Origin: Rikenellaceae bacterium
Lineage (GTDB): Bacteria > Bacteroidota > Bacteroidia > Bacteroidales > Rikenellaceae
Reading direction: 5' to 3'
Length of the DNA: 40,452 nucleotides
Assembly: GCA_031256675.1 (NCBI GenBank)
Contig: JAIRQC010000032.1
Span: forward strand, 1-40,452
Positions 14,420 through 23,397 of this stretch are shown here, piece after piece. The notes beneath the pieces were generated by a model. The model was not told the DNA's origin. It did not search any database and worked only from the letters and a program-made list of their open reading frames with translations. Every line of letters begins with the position of its first letter. Position 1 is the first letter of the stretch. Position numbers and translations under genes: made by a program.

Positions 14420-15131
14420 GTTTCAGGCAGCGCAAATATAACTGTATGGTATTTTCCAGCCCCAGATAGAGCGCGTCGGAGATCAGCGCGTGGCCTATCG
14501 AGACCTCGGCCAGCGAGGGAATAGTCCGGGCAAACCAAGCGAGGTTGTCGAGGTTGAGATCGTGCCCCGCGTTGACGCCCAGACCGTAACGCGAGGCCTC
14601 CAACGCCGTGGCGAGGTAAGCGGCAATGGCCTGTTCGCGGCCTGCGGCATAACGGGAGGCGTAACTCTCGGTGTAAAGCTCTATGCGGTCGGCCCCCGCC
14701 TCGGCGGCATAGGGTACCATTGCGGGGTCGGGGTTGAGAAATATCGAGGTTCGGATGCCCTTCGCCCTGAACGCGGCGATCACCTCGCGCAGGAACGGCA
14801 GGTTGGCGCGCGTGTCCCAGCCGTTGTTGGAGGTGATAGCGTCGTGAGCGTCGGGCACGAGGGTCACCTGCTCCGGCACGACCTCCAGCACGAGCGCGAC
14901 GAAACGCTCCACCGGATTGCCTTCGATATTGAACTCCGTCTTGACTGCCTGCCGCAGTTCGCGCACGTCGGCATAACGGATATGCCGCTCGTCGGGCCGC
15001 GGGTGGACGGTGACGCCCTGCGCCCCGAAACGCTCGACATTGACGGCCGCTTCGACCACGCTGGGCGTGTCGCCGCCGCGCGAATTGCGGATCGTGGCCA
15101 CCTTATTTATGTTAACGCTGAGTTTTGTCAT
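14412..15131 (-). CDS. pdxJ: Pyridoxine 5'-phosphate synthase
   Basis: PdxJ condenses 1-deoxyxylulose 5-phosphate with 3-amino-2-oxopropyl phosphate in vitamin B6 synthesis. The 239-residue length is standard. Visible motifs are LSVNINKVATIRNSRGG at the N-terminus, GAQGVTVHPRPDERHI, FLNPDP, GADRIELYTE, GLGVNAGHDLN and EVSIGHALISDAL, which together form the TIM-barrel active site. The frame extends upstream into the nadK region, but the start at 15131 matches the family N-terminus. It is the first gene of the pdxJ-cca operon and is divergent from nadK. Confidence 0.96.
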   Translation of the reverse strand: MTKLSVNINKVATIRNSRGGDTPSVVEAAVNVERFGAQGVTVHPRPDERHIRYADVRELRQAVKTEFNIEGNPVERFVALVLEVVPEQVTLVPDAHDAITSNNGWDTRANLPFLREVIAAFRAKGIRTSIFLNPDPAMVPYAAEAGADRIELYTESYASRYAAGREQAIAAYLATALEASRYGLGVNAGHDLNLDNLAWFARTIPSLAEVSIGHALISDALYLGLENTIQLYLRCLKHE

Positions 15132-15142
15132 ACTAAAATCCC

Positions 15143-15150
15143 TATATTTG
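15143..15150 (+). promoter_or_regulatory. Predicted -7 box of nadK
   Basis: TATATTTG matches TAnnTTTG and lies 49 bases before the nadK ATG. A TTTG at 15124-15127 is too close for a good -33 element. Confidence 0.5.
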
Positions 15151-15184
15151 CACCGAATTTCCGGAGATTTGGAAGTTTCCGATG

Positions 15185-15192
15185 CAAAGATA
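15185..15192 (-). promoter_or_regulatory. Predicted -7 box of pdxJ
   Basis: On the minus strand TATCTTTG matches TAnnTTTG, 53 bases before the pdxJ start. It lies just before the nadK start codon, so the two divergent transcripts would overlap at their 5' ends. Confidence 0.5.
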
Positions 15193-15199
15193 CTAAAAA

Positions 15200-16066
15200 A
15201 TGAAAATCGCGCTATTCGCCTCGCCCCAAAACGACCACTCGCCCGACGAAGTGCGCCGCCTGCTCTCGGCAATGACCTCGCACGGCGTGGAATGCAGCGT
15301 CAACGCTCCGTTTGCCGCCATTCTGCCGTGGCTGTGCGGCATCGAGGCCGAGGCTTACAATCCGCCCGCGCTGCCCGACGGTTGCGAGATGATGCTCTGT
15401 TACGGCGGCGACGGCACGTTCCTCGACGGCGTGCGGCAGGCGGGCGGATCGGAGACGCCGCTGCTGGGGATCAACTCCGGCCGCCTCGGTTTTCTGGCCA
15501 ACGTGCCCCGCGACGGAGTTGAACGCGCATTGGAGGCTATTGCCTCGGGCGAGTTCGATATTGAGAAGCGCTCCATGCTCCGCATTGACGGGCTGCCGGA
15601 GGAGGGGGGCTATGCCTTTAACGAATTTACCGTTCATCGCGGCGACGGGGCGATGATCGCCGTCGAGGTCTATGTCGACGGCGAAATGGTGGGACGCTAC
15701 CGCGGCGACGGGGTGATACTCTCTACGCCGACCGGCTCCACCGCCTATTCGCTCAGTGCAGGAGGGCCGGTGGTGGCCCCGGGCTGCGAGTGTTTCGTGA
15801 TCTCGCCCATCGCTCCACACAACCTGACGATGCGCCCGGTGGTGATCCCTGACAGCTGTACGGTCGATTTCCGCGTCGCCTCGCGCGAGGGGTCGCTGAG
15901 CGTGTCGCTCGACAACCGCAGCTACTCCGTCGAGGGGGCCTCGACGTTCCGTGCAACGAAAGCGGAGCGCCGCGCGAACCTCGTGCGGCTGCGCGGCAGT
16001 TCATTTTATGACACGCTGCGCAACAAGATGATGTGGGGTTTCGACCGCCGCGACGAAAAAAATTAA
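15200..16066 (+). CDS. nadK: NAD kinase
   Basis: NAD kinase phosphorylates NAD to NADP. The 288-residue protein has the family motifs GGDGT at 69-73, GINSGRLGFLA, the NEF segment (AFNEFTVHRG), the glycine-rich SGG-type region STPTGSTAYSLSAGGPVV, and the terminal strands LSVSLDNRSY. The start at 15200 begins directly with the first beta strand (MKIALFASP). It is divergent from pdxJ over a 68-base gap. Confidence 0.96.
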   Translation: MKIALFASPQNDHSPDEVRRLLSAMTSHGVECSVNAPFAAILPWLCGIEAEAYNPPALPDGCEMMLCYGGDGTFLDGVRQAGGSETPLLGINSGRLGFLANVPRDGVERALEAIASGEFDIEKRSMLRIDGLPEEGGYAFNEFTVHRGDGAMIAVEVYVDGEMVGRYRGDGVILSTPTGSTAYSLSAGGPVVAPGCECFVISPIAPHNLTMRPVVIPDSCTVDFRVASREGSLSVSLDNRSYSVEGASTFRATKAERRANLVRLRGSSFYDTLRNKMMWGFDRRDEKN

Positions 16067-16099
16067 CAGGGAAAAGAGGAGTTATTCGCGGATTAATGC

Positions 16100-16107
16100 T
16101 ATCTTTG
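16100..16107 (+). promoter_or_regulatory. Predicted -7 box of the uppS-bamA-ompH operon
   Basis: TATCTTTG matches TAnnTTTG in the 209-base gap after nadK. It would give a leader of about 160 bases before the uppS ATG. No clear -33 TTG was seen. Confidence 0.45.
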
Positions 16108-16275
16108 TAAATTATTAAGTAATCTGGTGTGTTATTGTCATGCCGTTTGCCGTTTATCGCGATATGGGCCTTGTCCCTGCTCCGAGGGAGCGTGGCGGGC
16201 CATGTGGCTGAGGGTAAAGGCAAAAGGCGGTAGCAAAAGAGAATTAACAGGTTGAAGATCACTTAGGGTTCGAAT

Positions 16276-16989
16276 ATGGAGCAGAGGAGCAGCCTGCCCG
16301 AACATGTTGCGATCATAATGGACGGCAACGGACGTTGGGCGCAGTTGCGGGGGCACGAGAGGGCTTACGGCCACACTGCGGGGGTCGAGAGCGTCCGTCG
16401 GGTGATCAGGGCCGCCGCCCGCCGCGGGGTGCGCTACCTGACGCTGTATACCTTCTCGACGGAGAACTGGGGCCGCCCGGCCGAAGAGGTGGAGGCACTC
16501 ATGGAGCTCTTCTGCCGCTGTGTGATCGACGAGACGCCAGAGCTGCAACGCGAGCGCACCTCTGTCCGCATCATCGGCGACCGCAACGCCCTGTCGGAGC
16601 GGGTGCAAAGCCATTTGGCCCGCATCGAGGAGGATACGGCGGGCGGCGACAGGCTTACGACGCTGCTGGCCATCAATTACAGCGCGCGGTGGGAGATTGC
16701 CGAGATGGCCCGGCGGGTTGCGGGGGATGTGGCTTCGGGCAAGCTCGACAACACGAAAATAGATGCGGCGGCGGTGGCCTCGCGCCTATCTACCGCCGGC
16801 ATTCCCGACCCCGACCTGCTGGTCCGCAGCGGGGGTGAGATGAGACTGAGCAACTTTCTGCTGTGGCAGTGCGCCTATGCGGAGCTGTACTTTACGGACG
16901 TTCTCTGGCCCGATTTCGACGGCGAGGAGTTCGACAGGGCGTTGGAGGTCTACGCCACACGCAAACGAAGGTTCGGATTATTAATTTAA
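16276..16989 (+). CDS. uppS: Isoprenyl transferase (undecaprenyl diphosphate synthase)
   Basis: This cis-prenyltransferase makes the C55 lipid carrier for peptidoglycan and O-antigen. The 237-residue protein has MDGNGRWA with catalytic Asp16, YGHTAGVESVRRV, LTLYTFSTENWGRP, the central NYSARWEI and the C-terminal substrate signature RSGGEMRLSNFLLWQ, followed by YAELYFTDVLWPDF. The signature carries SGG where many relatives have TSG. bamA follows after four bases, the usual arrangement in Bacteroidetes. Confidence 0.96.
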   Translation: MEQRSSLPEHVAIIMDGNGRWAQLRGHERAYGHTAGVESVRRVIRAAARRGVRYLTLYTFSTENWGRPAEEVEALMELFCRCVIDETPELQRERTSVRIIGDRNALSERVQSHLARIEEDTAGGDRLTTLLAINYSARWEIAEMARRVAGDVASGKLDNTKIDAAAVASRLSTAGIPDPDLLVRSGGEMRLSNFLLWQCAYAELYFTDVLWPDFDGEEFDRALEVYATRKRRFGLLI

Positions 16990-16993
16990 CAGG

Positions 16994-19603
16994 ATGAACA
17001 GGAACATGATATTGGCCGCCCTTGCTTTCACGCTCTCGGCAGGCAGCGTACTCGGACAGCAGGCCGACACGACGGCGAGTGTCGAGGGCAACACGACGGG
17101 CATGGCAGCGACCACGGCCGTAACCTCCGCAGAGACAGACGATGCGGCAGCAGTTGCGCCGAAGGATTCGGTGGATGTAAATGCGCCGATAGCCGACTAC
17201 TCGGCCCCGAAACGCTACTACATCAACAAGGTGGAAGTGAGCGGCATAAAGTATCTCAACAGCGAGATCCTCGCCCAGTCGACCGGCTTGCAGAGGGGCG
17301 ATTCGGTCTATCTGCCGAGCAGCTACATCTCGCAGGCCATCACGCGCCTGTGGAGCCAGCGCTACTTCTCCGACGTCAAGGCCGTGGCCACGCCCGTGGG
17401 CGACAGCCTCAATATCACCTTCGTACTCGCCGAACGGCCGCTGGTCTACCGCTGGAAGATCGAGGGCACACGCAAGGGCGAGGCGACGGAGCTCCTGGAA
17501 AACATGAAGCTCAAACGCGGCACCGAACTGTCGGATTTTGTGCTCGCCAACAGCAGGAACGCCATTCAAAAGTTCTTCGTCGACAAGGGGTTTCGCAATG
17601 CGGCGGTCGAACACAAAATAACGACGGACACCTCGGCCCGCAACGGAGTGCAGGTGACTTTCGTGGTCGACAAGGGCCACAAGGTGCGCATCGGGGCGAT
17701 CACTTTCGACGGCAACATTGCCTTCAAGGATCGCAAACTGCGCGCGGCGCTCAAAGAGACCCACAAGAAAGACTGGCGGTTCTGGCACAACTCCAAACTG
17801 AGGGACAAGGAGTTCGACAAAGACAAGGACAACCTTATCGACTTCTACAATTCGAAGGGCTACCGCAACGCGACGGTGGTGAGCGATTCGGTCTACGCGA
17901 TCAATTTCAAACGCATAGGCATCGACATCCGCGTCGACGAGGGCAACAAATACTACTTTCGCAACATCAGCTGGGTCGGCAACAGCAAGTACCCCACCGA
18001 GCAGCTCAGCCTGATGCTGGGCATAAAATCGGGTGATTCATACGACAAAAAGATGCTGTACAAGCGTCTGGGCATCGGCAGGGAGGACAATCCGGACGAC
18101 ATGTCCGTCTCGTCGCTCTACCAGAACAACGGCTACCTATTTTCGCAGATCGAAGCCTCGGAAACCATCGTCGGGGCCGACTCCATCGACTTGCAGGTCA
18201 AGATATTCGAGGGCAGGCAGGCGACGGTCAACGAGATAAAGATCAGCGGCAACATGACCGTCAACGACGAGGTTATCCGCCGCGAGATCGGCGTCATGCC
18301 GGGCGAACTCTACGACCGCTCGATGCTCATGTACACCATCCGCCAGCTCTCGCAGATGAACCACTTTAACCCCGAAGCGTTGCAGCCCGACATACAGCCC
18401 GTTTCGGGCGAGGCGGTCAATATCGGATGGCCGCTGACGGAGCAGGCTAGCGACCAGTTCGAGGTGTCGGGAGGCTGGGGTGCGGGCATGTTCGTATTCT
18501 CGATCGGCGTGACGCTCAAAAACATCTCGCTCAAAAACTTCTTCAAGGGCAGCGAGTGGCGCCCATTCCCGCGCGGACAGAACCAGCAGTTGTCGGTCAA
18601 GGCGCAGAGCAACGGCTCGTACTATAAGGCCTTCTCGCTCAGCTTCCTCGAACCGTGGCTGGGCGGTCGCAAACCCAACTCGCTGTCCGTGTCGGCCTAC
18701 TACTCCGAAGAGACCAACGCCTACTACATGTACCAGAGCGGCAACAAGCACTTCCGCACGCTGGGTATCGCGGCAGGCATCGGACACCGCCTGAAACGCC
18801 CCGACCCCTACTTCACGATCAATTACGAGGCCAACTACCAGGCCTACAATCTCAAAGACTGGGACTACTTTATAATAAAGAACGGCACGGCGAACATCTT
18901 CTCGCTCAAAACCACCCTCGGGCGTTCGACGGTCAACCAGCCGATCTACCCGAGCAGCGGTTCGGAGTTCTCGCTCTCGGTGGCCGCCACCCCCCCGTGG
19001 TCGCTCTGGGACGGCAAGGATTACGCCAGCACATCGCTCTCGGAACAGGACAGATACCGCTGGGTGGAGTACCACAAATGGAACTTCCGCAGCAAATGGT
19101 TCTATCCCCTCTCGCCCAACAACAAGTTCGTGCTTATGGCGCGCGCCGAACTGGGCTATCTGGGCTACTACACCAAGAATAAAAAATCGCCTTTCGAGGG
19201 CTTCGATCTCGGCGGCGACGGCATGGGCGGATACAACCTCTACGGTGTGGAGACCATCGGACTGCGCGGTTACGAGAACAGTTCGCTCACCCCGGGCGGC
19301 AACCGCACGGGCGATTACGCCAGCGTCTACGACAAGTTCACCGTCGAGCTCCACTACCCGTTCATCCAGCAGCCGAGCTCGACTATTTACGGCCTGGTCT
19401 TCGCCGAGGGGGGTAACGCCTTTTCGGGCTGGAAGTCGTTCAACCCCTTCCAGTTGAAACGGTCGCTGGGCTTCGGCGTGAGGCTCTACCTGCCGATGAT
19501 TGGCCTGATAGGCGTCGACTGGGGTTACGGTTTTGACGCGCAGGTGGGCGAATCAAAGAAGCACGGCGGACAGTTCCACTTTACGATGGGGATGCAGTTT
19601 TAG
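16994..19603 (+). CDS. bamA: Outer-membrane protein assembly factor BamA
   Basis: BamA inserts beta-barrel proteins in the outer membrane. The 869-residue protein has a signal peptide (cleavage near VLGQQ) and a low-complexity Thr/Ala stretch of about 45 residues. POTRA domains follow (visible starts: INKVEVSGIKYL, YRWKIEGTRKGE, IGAITFDGNIAF, FRNISWVGNSKYP, NEIKISGNMTVNDEVIRREI). The C-terminal barrel contains GGWGAGMF and GLRGYENSSLTP (the VRGF-like lid motif region). The final residue is Phe (TMGMQF), as expected for Bam recognition. It lies between uppS and two OmpH-like chaperone genes. Confidence 0.95.
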   Translation: MNRNMILAALAFTLSAGSVLGQQADTTASVEGNTTGMAATTAVTSAETDDAAAVAPKDSVDVNAPIADYSAPKRYYINKVEVSGIKYLNSEILAQSTGLQRGDSVYLPSSYISQAITRLWSQRYFSDVKAVATPVGDSLNITFVLAERPLVYRWKIEGTRKGEATELLENMKLKRGTELSDFVLANSRNAIQKFFVDKGFRNAAVEHKITTDTSARNGVQVTFVVDKGHKVRIGAITFDGNIAFKDRKLRAALKETHKKDWRFWHNSKLRDKEFDKDKDNLIDFYNSKGYRNATVVSDSVYAINFKRIGIDIRVDEGNKYYFRNISWVGNSKYPTEQLSLMLGIKSGDSYDKKMLYKRLGIGREDNPDDMSVSSLYQNNGYLFSQIEASETIVGADSIDLQVKIFEGRQATVNEIKISGNMTVNDEVIRREIGVMPGELYDRSMLMYTIRQLSQMNHFNPEALQPDIQPVSGEAVNIGWPLTEQASDQFEVSGGWGAGMFVFSIGVTLKNISLKNFFKGSEWRPFPRGQNQQLSVKAQSNGSYYKAFSLSFLEPWLGGRKPNSLSVSAYYSEETNAYYMYQSGNKHFRTLGIAAGIGHRLKRPDPYFTINYEANYQAYNLKDWDYFIIKNGTANIFSLKTTLGRSTVNQPIYPSSGSEFSLSVAATPPWSLWDGKDYASTSLSEQDRYRWVEYHKWNFRSKWFYPLSPNNKFVLMARAELGYLGYYTKNKKSPFEGFDLGGDGMGGYNLYGVETIGLRGYENSSLTPGGNRTGDYASVYDKFTVELHYPFIQQPSSTIYGLVFAEGGNAFSGWKSFNPFQLKRSLGFGVRLYLPMIGLIGVDWGYGFDAQVGESKKHGGQFHFTMGMQF

Positions 19604-19683
19604 GCGGCATGTTCGTCATTGCGGAGGTTTTAACTAATCGTCTCTTGTGTTGTCTAACATATATAAACCTAATATCAATGACT

Positions 19684-20193
19684 ATGAAACGGAAAATATT
19701 TTTTGCAGCGATCGGCGCTCTGATGTGCGCCTGGGCGTCGGCCCAGAACACCATGGTGGTCAACAGCGAGAAAATATTCAAGGCCCTGCCCGCCTACAAC
19801 ACCGCCGTCACACAGCTCGACAACATGTCGAAAGACTATCAGAAGAAGGTGGACGACGCATTTGCCGCCGTACAGCAGATGTACAACGACTATCAGGGCC
19901 AGCGTCAGTACCTTAGCGACTACGACCGCAAAAGCCGCGAAGACGCTATCATCTCGCGCGAAAAGGAGGTGACCAAAGCGCAGCAGGACTTCTTTGGCCC
20001 CGACGGCGAACTGATGAAAAAGCGCATCGAGATGATCAAACCCATTCAGGACAAGGTGTTCAAGTTCATCACCGACTATGCGATAGCGAGCGGCTTCGGC
20101 ATCGTCATCGACCAGAGCGCCAACGCCACGCTGCTCTACTTCGCCCCGACGCTGGACAAAACGCAGGATATTATAAATCAATTAAATAAATAA
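19684..20193 (+). CDS. OmpH/Skp family periplasmic chaperone (first copy)
   Basis: The 169-residue periplasmic chaperone has a clear signal peptide (KRKIFFAAIGALMCAWASAQ) followed by the Skp pattern: a short strand (MVVNSEKIFKALPAY), a long charged coiled coil (about 45-125) and a return strand (GFGIVIDQSANATLLYFAP). It escorts unfolded outer-membrane proteins to BamA. An in-frame ATG at 19678 adds two residues. The stop overlaps the next possible ATG (TAATG), so the two ompH genes are probably translated together. Confidence 0.9.
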   Translation: MKRKIFFAAIGALMCAWASAQNTMVVNSEKIFKALPAYNTAVTQLDNMSKDYQKKVDDAFAAVQQMYNDYQGQRQYLSDYDRKSREDAIISREKEVTKAQQDFFGPDGELMKKRIEMIKPIQDKVFKFITDYAIASGFGIVIDQSANATLLYFAPTLDKTQDIINQLNK

Positions 20194-20201
20194 TGCTTTT
20201 T

Positions 20202-20765
20202 ATGAAGAAAACAGGTTTGAGAACGACATTGACGCTCATTGCTTTCGCGCTGGTCGGCGGCAGCGTCTCCGCCCAGAAATTCGGTTATATCAACTCGCAG
20301 GAGCTCATCGCAGCCATGCCCGAACGCGACTCGGCCGAGTTGAAATTCACCGCTTACATGAAAGACATCGAGGAGCAGCTCGACGTTATGCGGGTGGAGT
20401 TGAGCACCAAGTATCAGGATTACCAGAAAAACCTCTCCAAGTACAGCGACGCTATTCGCGGGGAGAAGGAGAAGGGGCTGAACGAACTCAGCCAGCGTAT
20501 TCAGAGTTTCGAGCAGACCGCCCAGCAGGACGCCGCCGAACAGGAACAGAAACTGATGTCCCCCGTTATAGAAAAGGCCACCGCCGCCATTAAATCCGTC
20601 GGCAAGGCCAACGGCCTGCTGGCCGTCTTCGACCTCTCGCGCGGCGGACTGCCCTACTACGATGAGGCCAACATGGTCAACATCCTGCCGCTGGTCAAAA
20701 AGGAGCTCAAAATCGTCGACAAACCCGCTACCGCCGCTGGCGCTGCCAAGCCGGGCGGGAAGTAA
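20202..20765 (+). CDS. OmpH/Skp family periplasmic chaperone (second copy)
   Basis: The 187-residue protein has a signal peptide ending VSAQ, the strand FGYINSQELIAAMPERDSA, a long charged helix pair (about 40-120) and the closing part LAVFDLSRGGLPYYD. It is a diverged paralogue of the gene before it. An ATG at 20193 overlapping the upstream stop adds three residues (MLF); the start at 20202 gives the more usual MKK opening. A strong terminator follows, so this is the end of the uppS-bamA-ompH unit. Confidence 0.9.
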   Translation: MKKTGLRTTLTLIAFALVGGSVSAQKFGYINSQELIAAMPERDSAELKFTAYMKDIEEQLDVMRVELSTKYQDYQKNLSKYSDAIRGEKEKGLNELSQRIQSFEQTAQQDAAEQEQKLMSPVIEKATAAIKSVGKANGLLAVFDLSRGGLPYYDEANMVNILPLVKKELKIVDKPATAAGAAKPGGK

Positions 20766-20780
20766 ACGTTAAGTGTAGAT

Positions 20781-20823
20781 AAATTTGGCGAGGCGTTGAT
20801 TGTCAACGCCTCGCCAAATTTTT
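20781..20823 (+). terminator. Terminator of the uppS-bamA-ompH operon
   Basis: A 13-bp GC-rich perfect stem (20787-20799 with 20803-20815), extended to 19 bp by AAATTT on each side, has a three-base loop and is followed by a T run. Confidence 0.93.
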
Positions 20824-21078
20824 ATGCCTGTGTTTTACGCCGATTTTATAGCCGAAAACGATACCCTCGGCAAAATCCAAAATCATCGACGATGGAATCC
20901 AGTCCGGATATAAGCCGACTGAAAAATTTCTTAAAGTCCTGCTGTTGGTTCACAAAGGTCGCCGCCCTGAACAATTATTGTCGGAGGTATTTGACGCTGT
21001 TGCGGCCATCCGGCAAGACGACGCTTGCCCGAAGTAATGTTATTTCGAGGGAAAACAACGACGGCAGAAGCCGCAACC

Positions 21079-21180
21079 GTCATTGCAAGCGGAGCCGGAG
21101 CAATCCTCCCGTTACAGATCGTTACCGAAGGCCTCGCTGTGCGCCTCGCCTGCGGCTGAAATCGCAGGGACGATAATTAC
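21079..21180. repeat. Partial GTCATTGCGAG-type element (one end visible)
   Basis: GTCATTGCAAGC (21079-21090) followed by GGAGCCGGAGCAATCC resembles the left part of copies A and B. No inverted right end is clear. The wider gap 20824-21212 contains this and a short open frame (20852-21034), but no gene that I can support. Confidence 0.4.
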
Positions 21181-21212
21181 CGGATAATTGCGGACGTAAA
21201 AACAGATTCTGA

Positions 21213-22162
21213 TTATTTCAGTATGCTGTCGATCCGCTGCAACTCCTCGTCCGAGAAGCGGCAGTTGTCGATGGCGGCGAGATTGTCGTCGAGCTGCCGT
21301 TCGGAGCTGACCCCCACCAGTACCGACGTCACGCGGTCGTCGCATAGCTGCCACGCGATGGCCATCTGCGCCAGCGACTGCCCGCGCTCCAACGCCATGG
21401 CGTTCAGTGCGCGCACACGGTCGAGGTTTGCCGTGACGTGATCGCTGACGAGCGTACTTGCGCGCGCGGCCCGCGAACCGGACGGAATACCGTCCAGATA
21501 CTTGTCGCTCAGCAGCCCCTGCGCCAGCGGCGAGAACGACACGCACCCTACCTCATGCTTGCGGTGGGCGGCAAAGAGCGCGTCGCCGTTTTCGCGCGCG
21601 AGCATCGAATACTTGATCTGGTGGGCTATGCAGGGGGTTCCCAGCGAGCGCAGTATCTCCACAGCGCGGCATACGTTGCGCGCCCCGAACGGACGATGTA
21701 GTCGAGCGCGCCCATCGTCTCTTCGAGCGGCGTCGAGGGATCGTAACGGTGAGAATAGAAGACGTCTACATGGTCGAGCCCCATGCGACGCAGGCTCTGA
21801 TCGCAGCTGGCTATCAAGTGCTTGCGCGAGGCCCAGTCTCCATATGGCCCCTCCCACATGGGGTGACCGGCTTTGGTGGCGACGACGATCTCGTCGCGGT
21901 GCGGGCGCAGGTTGTCGCGCACGATGCGGCCGAAATTGCTCTCGGCGCTGCCCGGCGCGGGGCCGTAATTGTTGGCTAGGTCGAAACAGGTGACCCCGCG
22001 GTCGAACGCGCGCAGGACGATAGCCTCGCCGCGTTCGTAAGGGTCTGCGTCGCCGAAATTCTGCCACAGTCCGAGCGAGATCTCCGGCAATTGCAACCCC
22101 GAGCAGCCACTGTGGCGGTACTTCATGGTCGCATAGCGCGCCTCCGATGCAATGTATGTCAT
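21213..22162 (-). pseudogene. Aldo/keto reductase (YghZ-like), disrupted by an internal deletion
   Basis: The 5' part reads as a normal aldo/keto reductase from the ATG at 22162: LQLPEISLGLWQNFGD, DLANNYGPAPGSAE (catalytic Tyr), VVATKAG (Lys), VDVFYSHRYDP (His). After SGRATYA the frame runs into a stop within about 15 codons. The correct continuation (RAVEILRSLGTPC, FSPLAQGLLSDKYLDG, LVGVSSERQLDDNL) is in another frame. The family's conserved GISNYSAEQT-like segment between them is missing altogether. So about 11 codons plus one or two bases were deleted near 21664-21671. The start overlaps the preceding gene's stop as ATGA. The enzyme is almost certainly inactive in this genome unless the assembly is wrong. 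Confidence 0.85.
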
Positions 22163-23193
22163 GATCTGAAAAACTTTCCGAATGCCGTTTTTGCGAATTG
22201 CGCCGCGAAATATATTTTGTTGCGCGCCGGAATGCGCACAACGTTGCACACCGCTCCGGCCCTGGCGTTGAAAGCGGCCGGCGCAATGGCTTGTACGTCG
22301 AATCCCAGACGCGCGCAGAGGCGGAACATCCGCCGCAGGCCGGTGGTCTTTTCGAGCGGCAGGTGCCATATCGGCAACTGTACGTCGACCGGCCCTGTGT
22401 TGCGGAATACCACGGGGTTGGTGTTCATGCGCTTGACATATTTGCCGCCGTTGTCGTTGTCCAGCCCAAGTTTCCAGTATATATAGCTCAGGGTGTGGGC
22501 CTCTTCGTTGAATTTCGGCAGGCCTGCCGAATGTCTGTCGAGCAGCTGCGGCCACACCTGCTCGAAACAGTCGTATATCTTTGCGACCTGGGCCACGCGG
22601 GCCGCGAAGAACTCGCCGGCATAATATTTCGGTATGTCGCAGGGCGCGCGCCCCTCCAGTTGTTCGAATATCGACATCATGTCCAACCGGCTGATACCGT
22701 TGATGATGTGTCGCGGCGTGAAGTAGCCGATCTCGCAGTTTATCGCCCCGAACCGTTCGATGTCGGCATACAGCGGCGCGAGGTTGGCCGTAATGATGCA
22801 GTCCGAGTCGACCATCAGCAGCAGATCGTCGTCGGCAAAGTCGGGCGAGGTTTTTATGTACTCGAAAATCGAAAACTCGTAGAACTGATTGCGCCAATGG
22901 CCGTAATAGCCCGGCGGCGTGCGGTGCTCGAAGGGCGTAGTGCGGAGCTCGACCCCCAGCCGGCTGAGCGTTCGCTCTATGGAAATGCCGTCTATTTCAG
23001 GTAGTTGCGCGACGTTAGAGAATAAAACAAGCCTCAGGTCGGGGTTGTGCAGCCTCGCCGAGAAAAACGCCACGCACAGCGCACGCCAGTAGATGGCCTG
23101 TATCCTGCGCTCCGACGACAGCCCTCCGGAGGCGGGAAACCACGAGTCGTCGCCCCTCTCGTCGATGCAGATCCATGTCGAAAAAATCTTCAT
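22159..23193 (-). CDS. Glycosyltransferase-like protein (GT-A fold, DxD), function unclear
   Basis: The 344-residue soluble protein has no signal peptide. A DLLLMVDSDCII segment near the middle has the hydrophobic strand plus DSD that GT-A glycosyltransferases use to bind metal and nucleotide sugar. The N-terminal part has strands such as LRLVLFSNV typical of a Rossmann-like fold. YYAGEFFAAR and FNEEAHTLSYIYWKLG may correspond to acceptor-side motifs. I do not recognise a specific family. Its stop overlaps the aldo/keto reductase start by four bases (ATGA), so the two were co-translated. Upstream is an AT-rich stretch, then repeat copy C and lepA. Confidence 0.7.
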   Translation of the reverse strand: MKIFSTWICIDERGDDSWFPASGGLSSERRIQAIYWRALCVAFFSARLHNPDLRLVLFSNVAQLPEIDGISIERTLSRLGVELRTTPFEHRTPPGYYGHWRNQFYEFSIFEYIKTSPDFADDDLLLMVDSDCIITANLAPLYADIERFGAINCEIGYFTPRHIINGISRLDMMSIFEQLEGRAPCDIPKYYAGEFFAARVAQVAKIYDCFEQVWPQLLDRHSAGLPKFNEEAHTLSYIYWKLGLDNDNGGKYVKRMNTNPVVFRNTGPVDVQLPIWHLPLEKTTGLRRMFRLCARLGFDVQAIAPAAFNARAGAVCNVVRIPARNKIYFAAQFAKTAFGKFFRS

Positions 23194-23234
23194 TACTATA
23201 ATAATATAAATGTTATGCCGGCACAGTTTGGGCC

Positions 23235-23390
23235 GTCATTGTGAGAACTTTGCCCGAAACACCCCGGAAAAGATCGCTTTGCGCTCGCTTCCCTGCTCGT
23301 TTCCCGCTTGTTTCTCGTTTGTTTCGCGCTCGCTTCCCTGCTCTCCCGTCCGTTTTCCGCTGCCAGTCGCGATGTTTGCGGAGTAATGAC
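23235..23390. repeat. Intergenic element with inverted GTCATTGTGAG ends (copy C)
   Basis: The left end is GTCATTGTGAG (23235-23245) and the right end GGAGTAATGAC ends at 23390. Inside, an 18-bp word GCGCTCGCTTCCCTGCTC is repeated exactly at 23281-23298 and 23326-23343, with CGTTT/CGCTT variations between. It fills the space between lepA and the glycosyltransferase-like gene. Confidence 0.6.
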
Positions 23391-23397
23391 GTAACTC

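Noticed and set aside
20796-21176. 126-codon open frame after the ompH terminator
   Set aside because: It begins inside the terminator hairpin, runs through a repeat end and is Arg/Ser-rich without recognisable structure.
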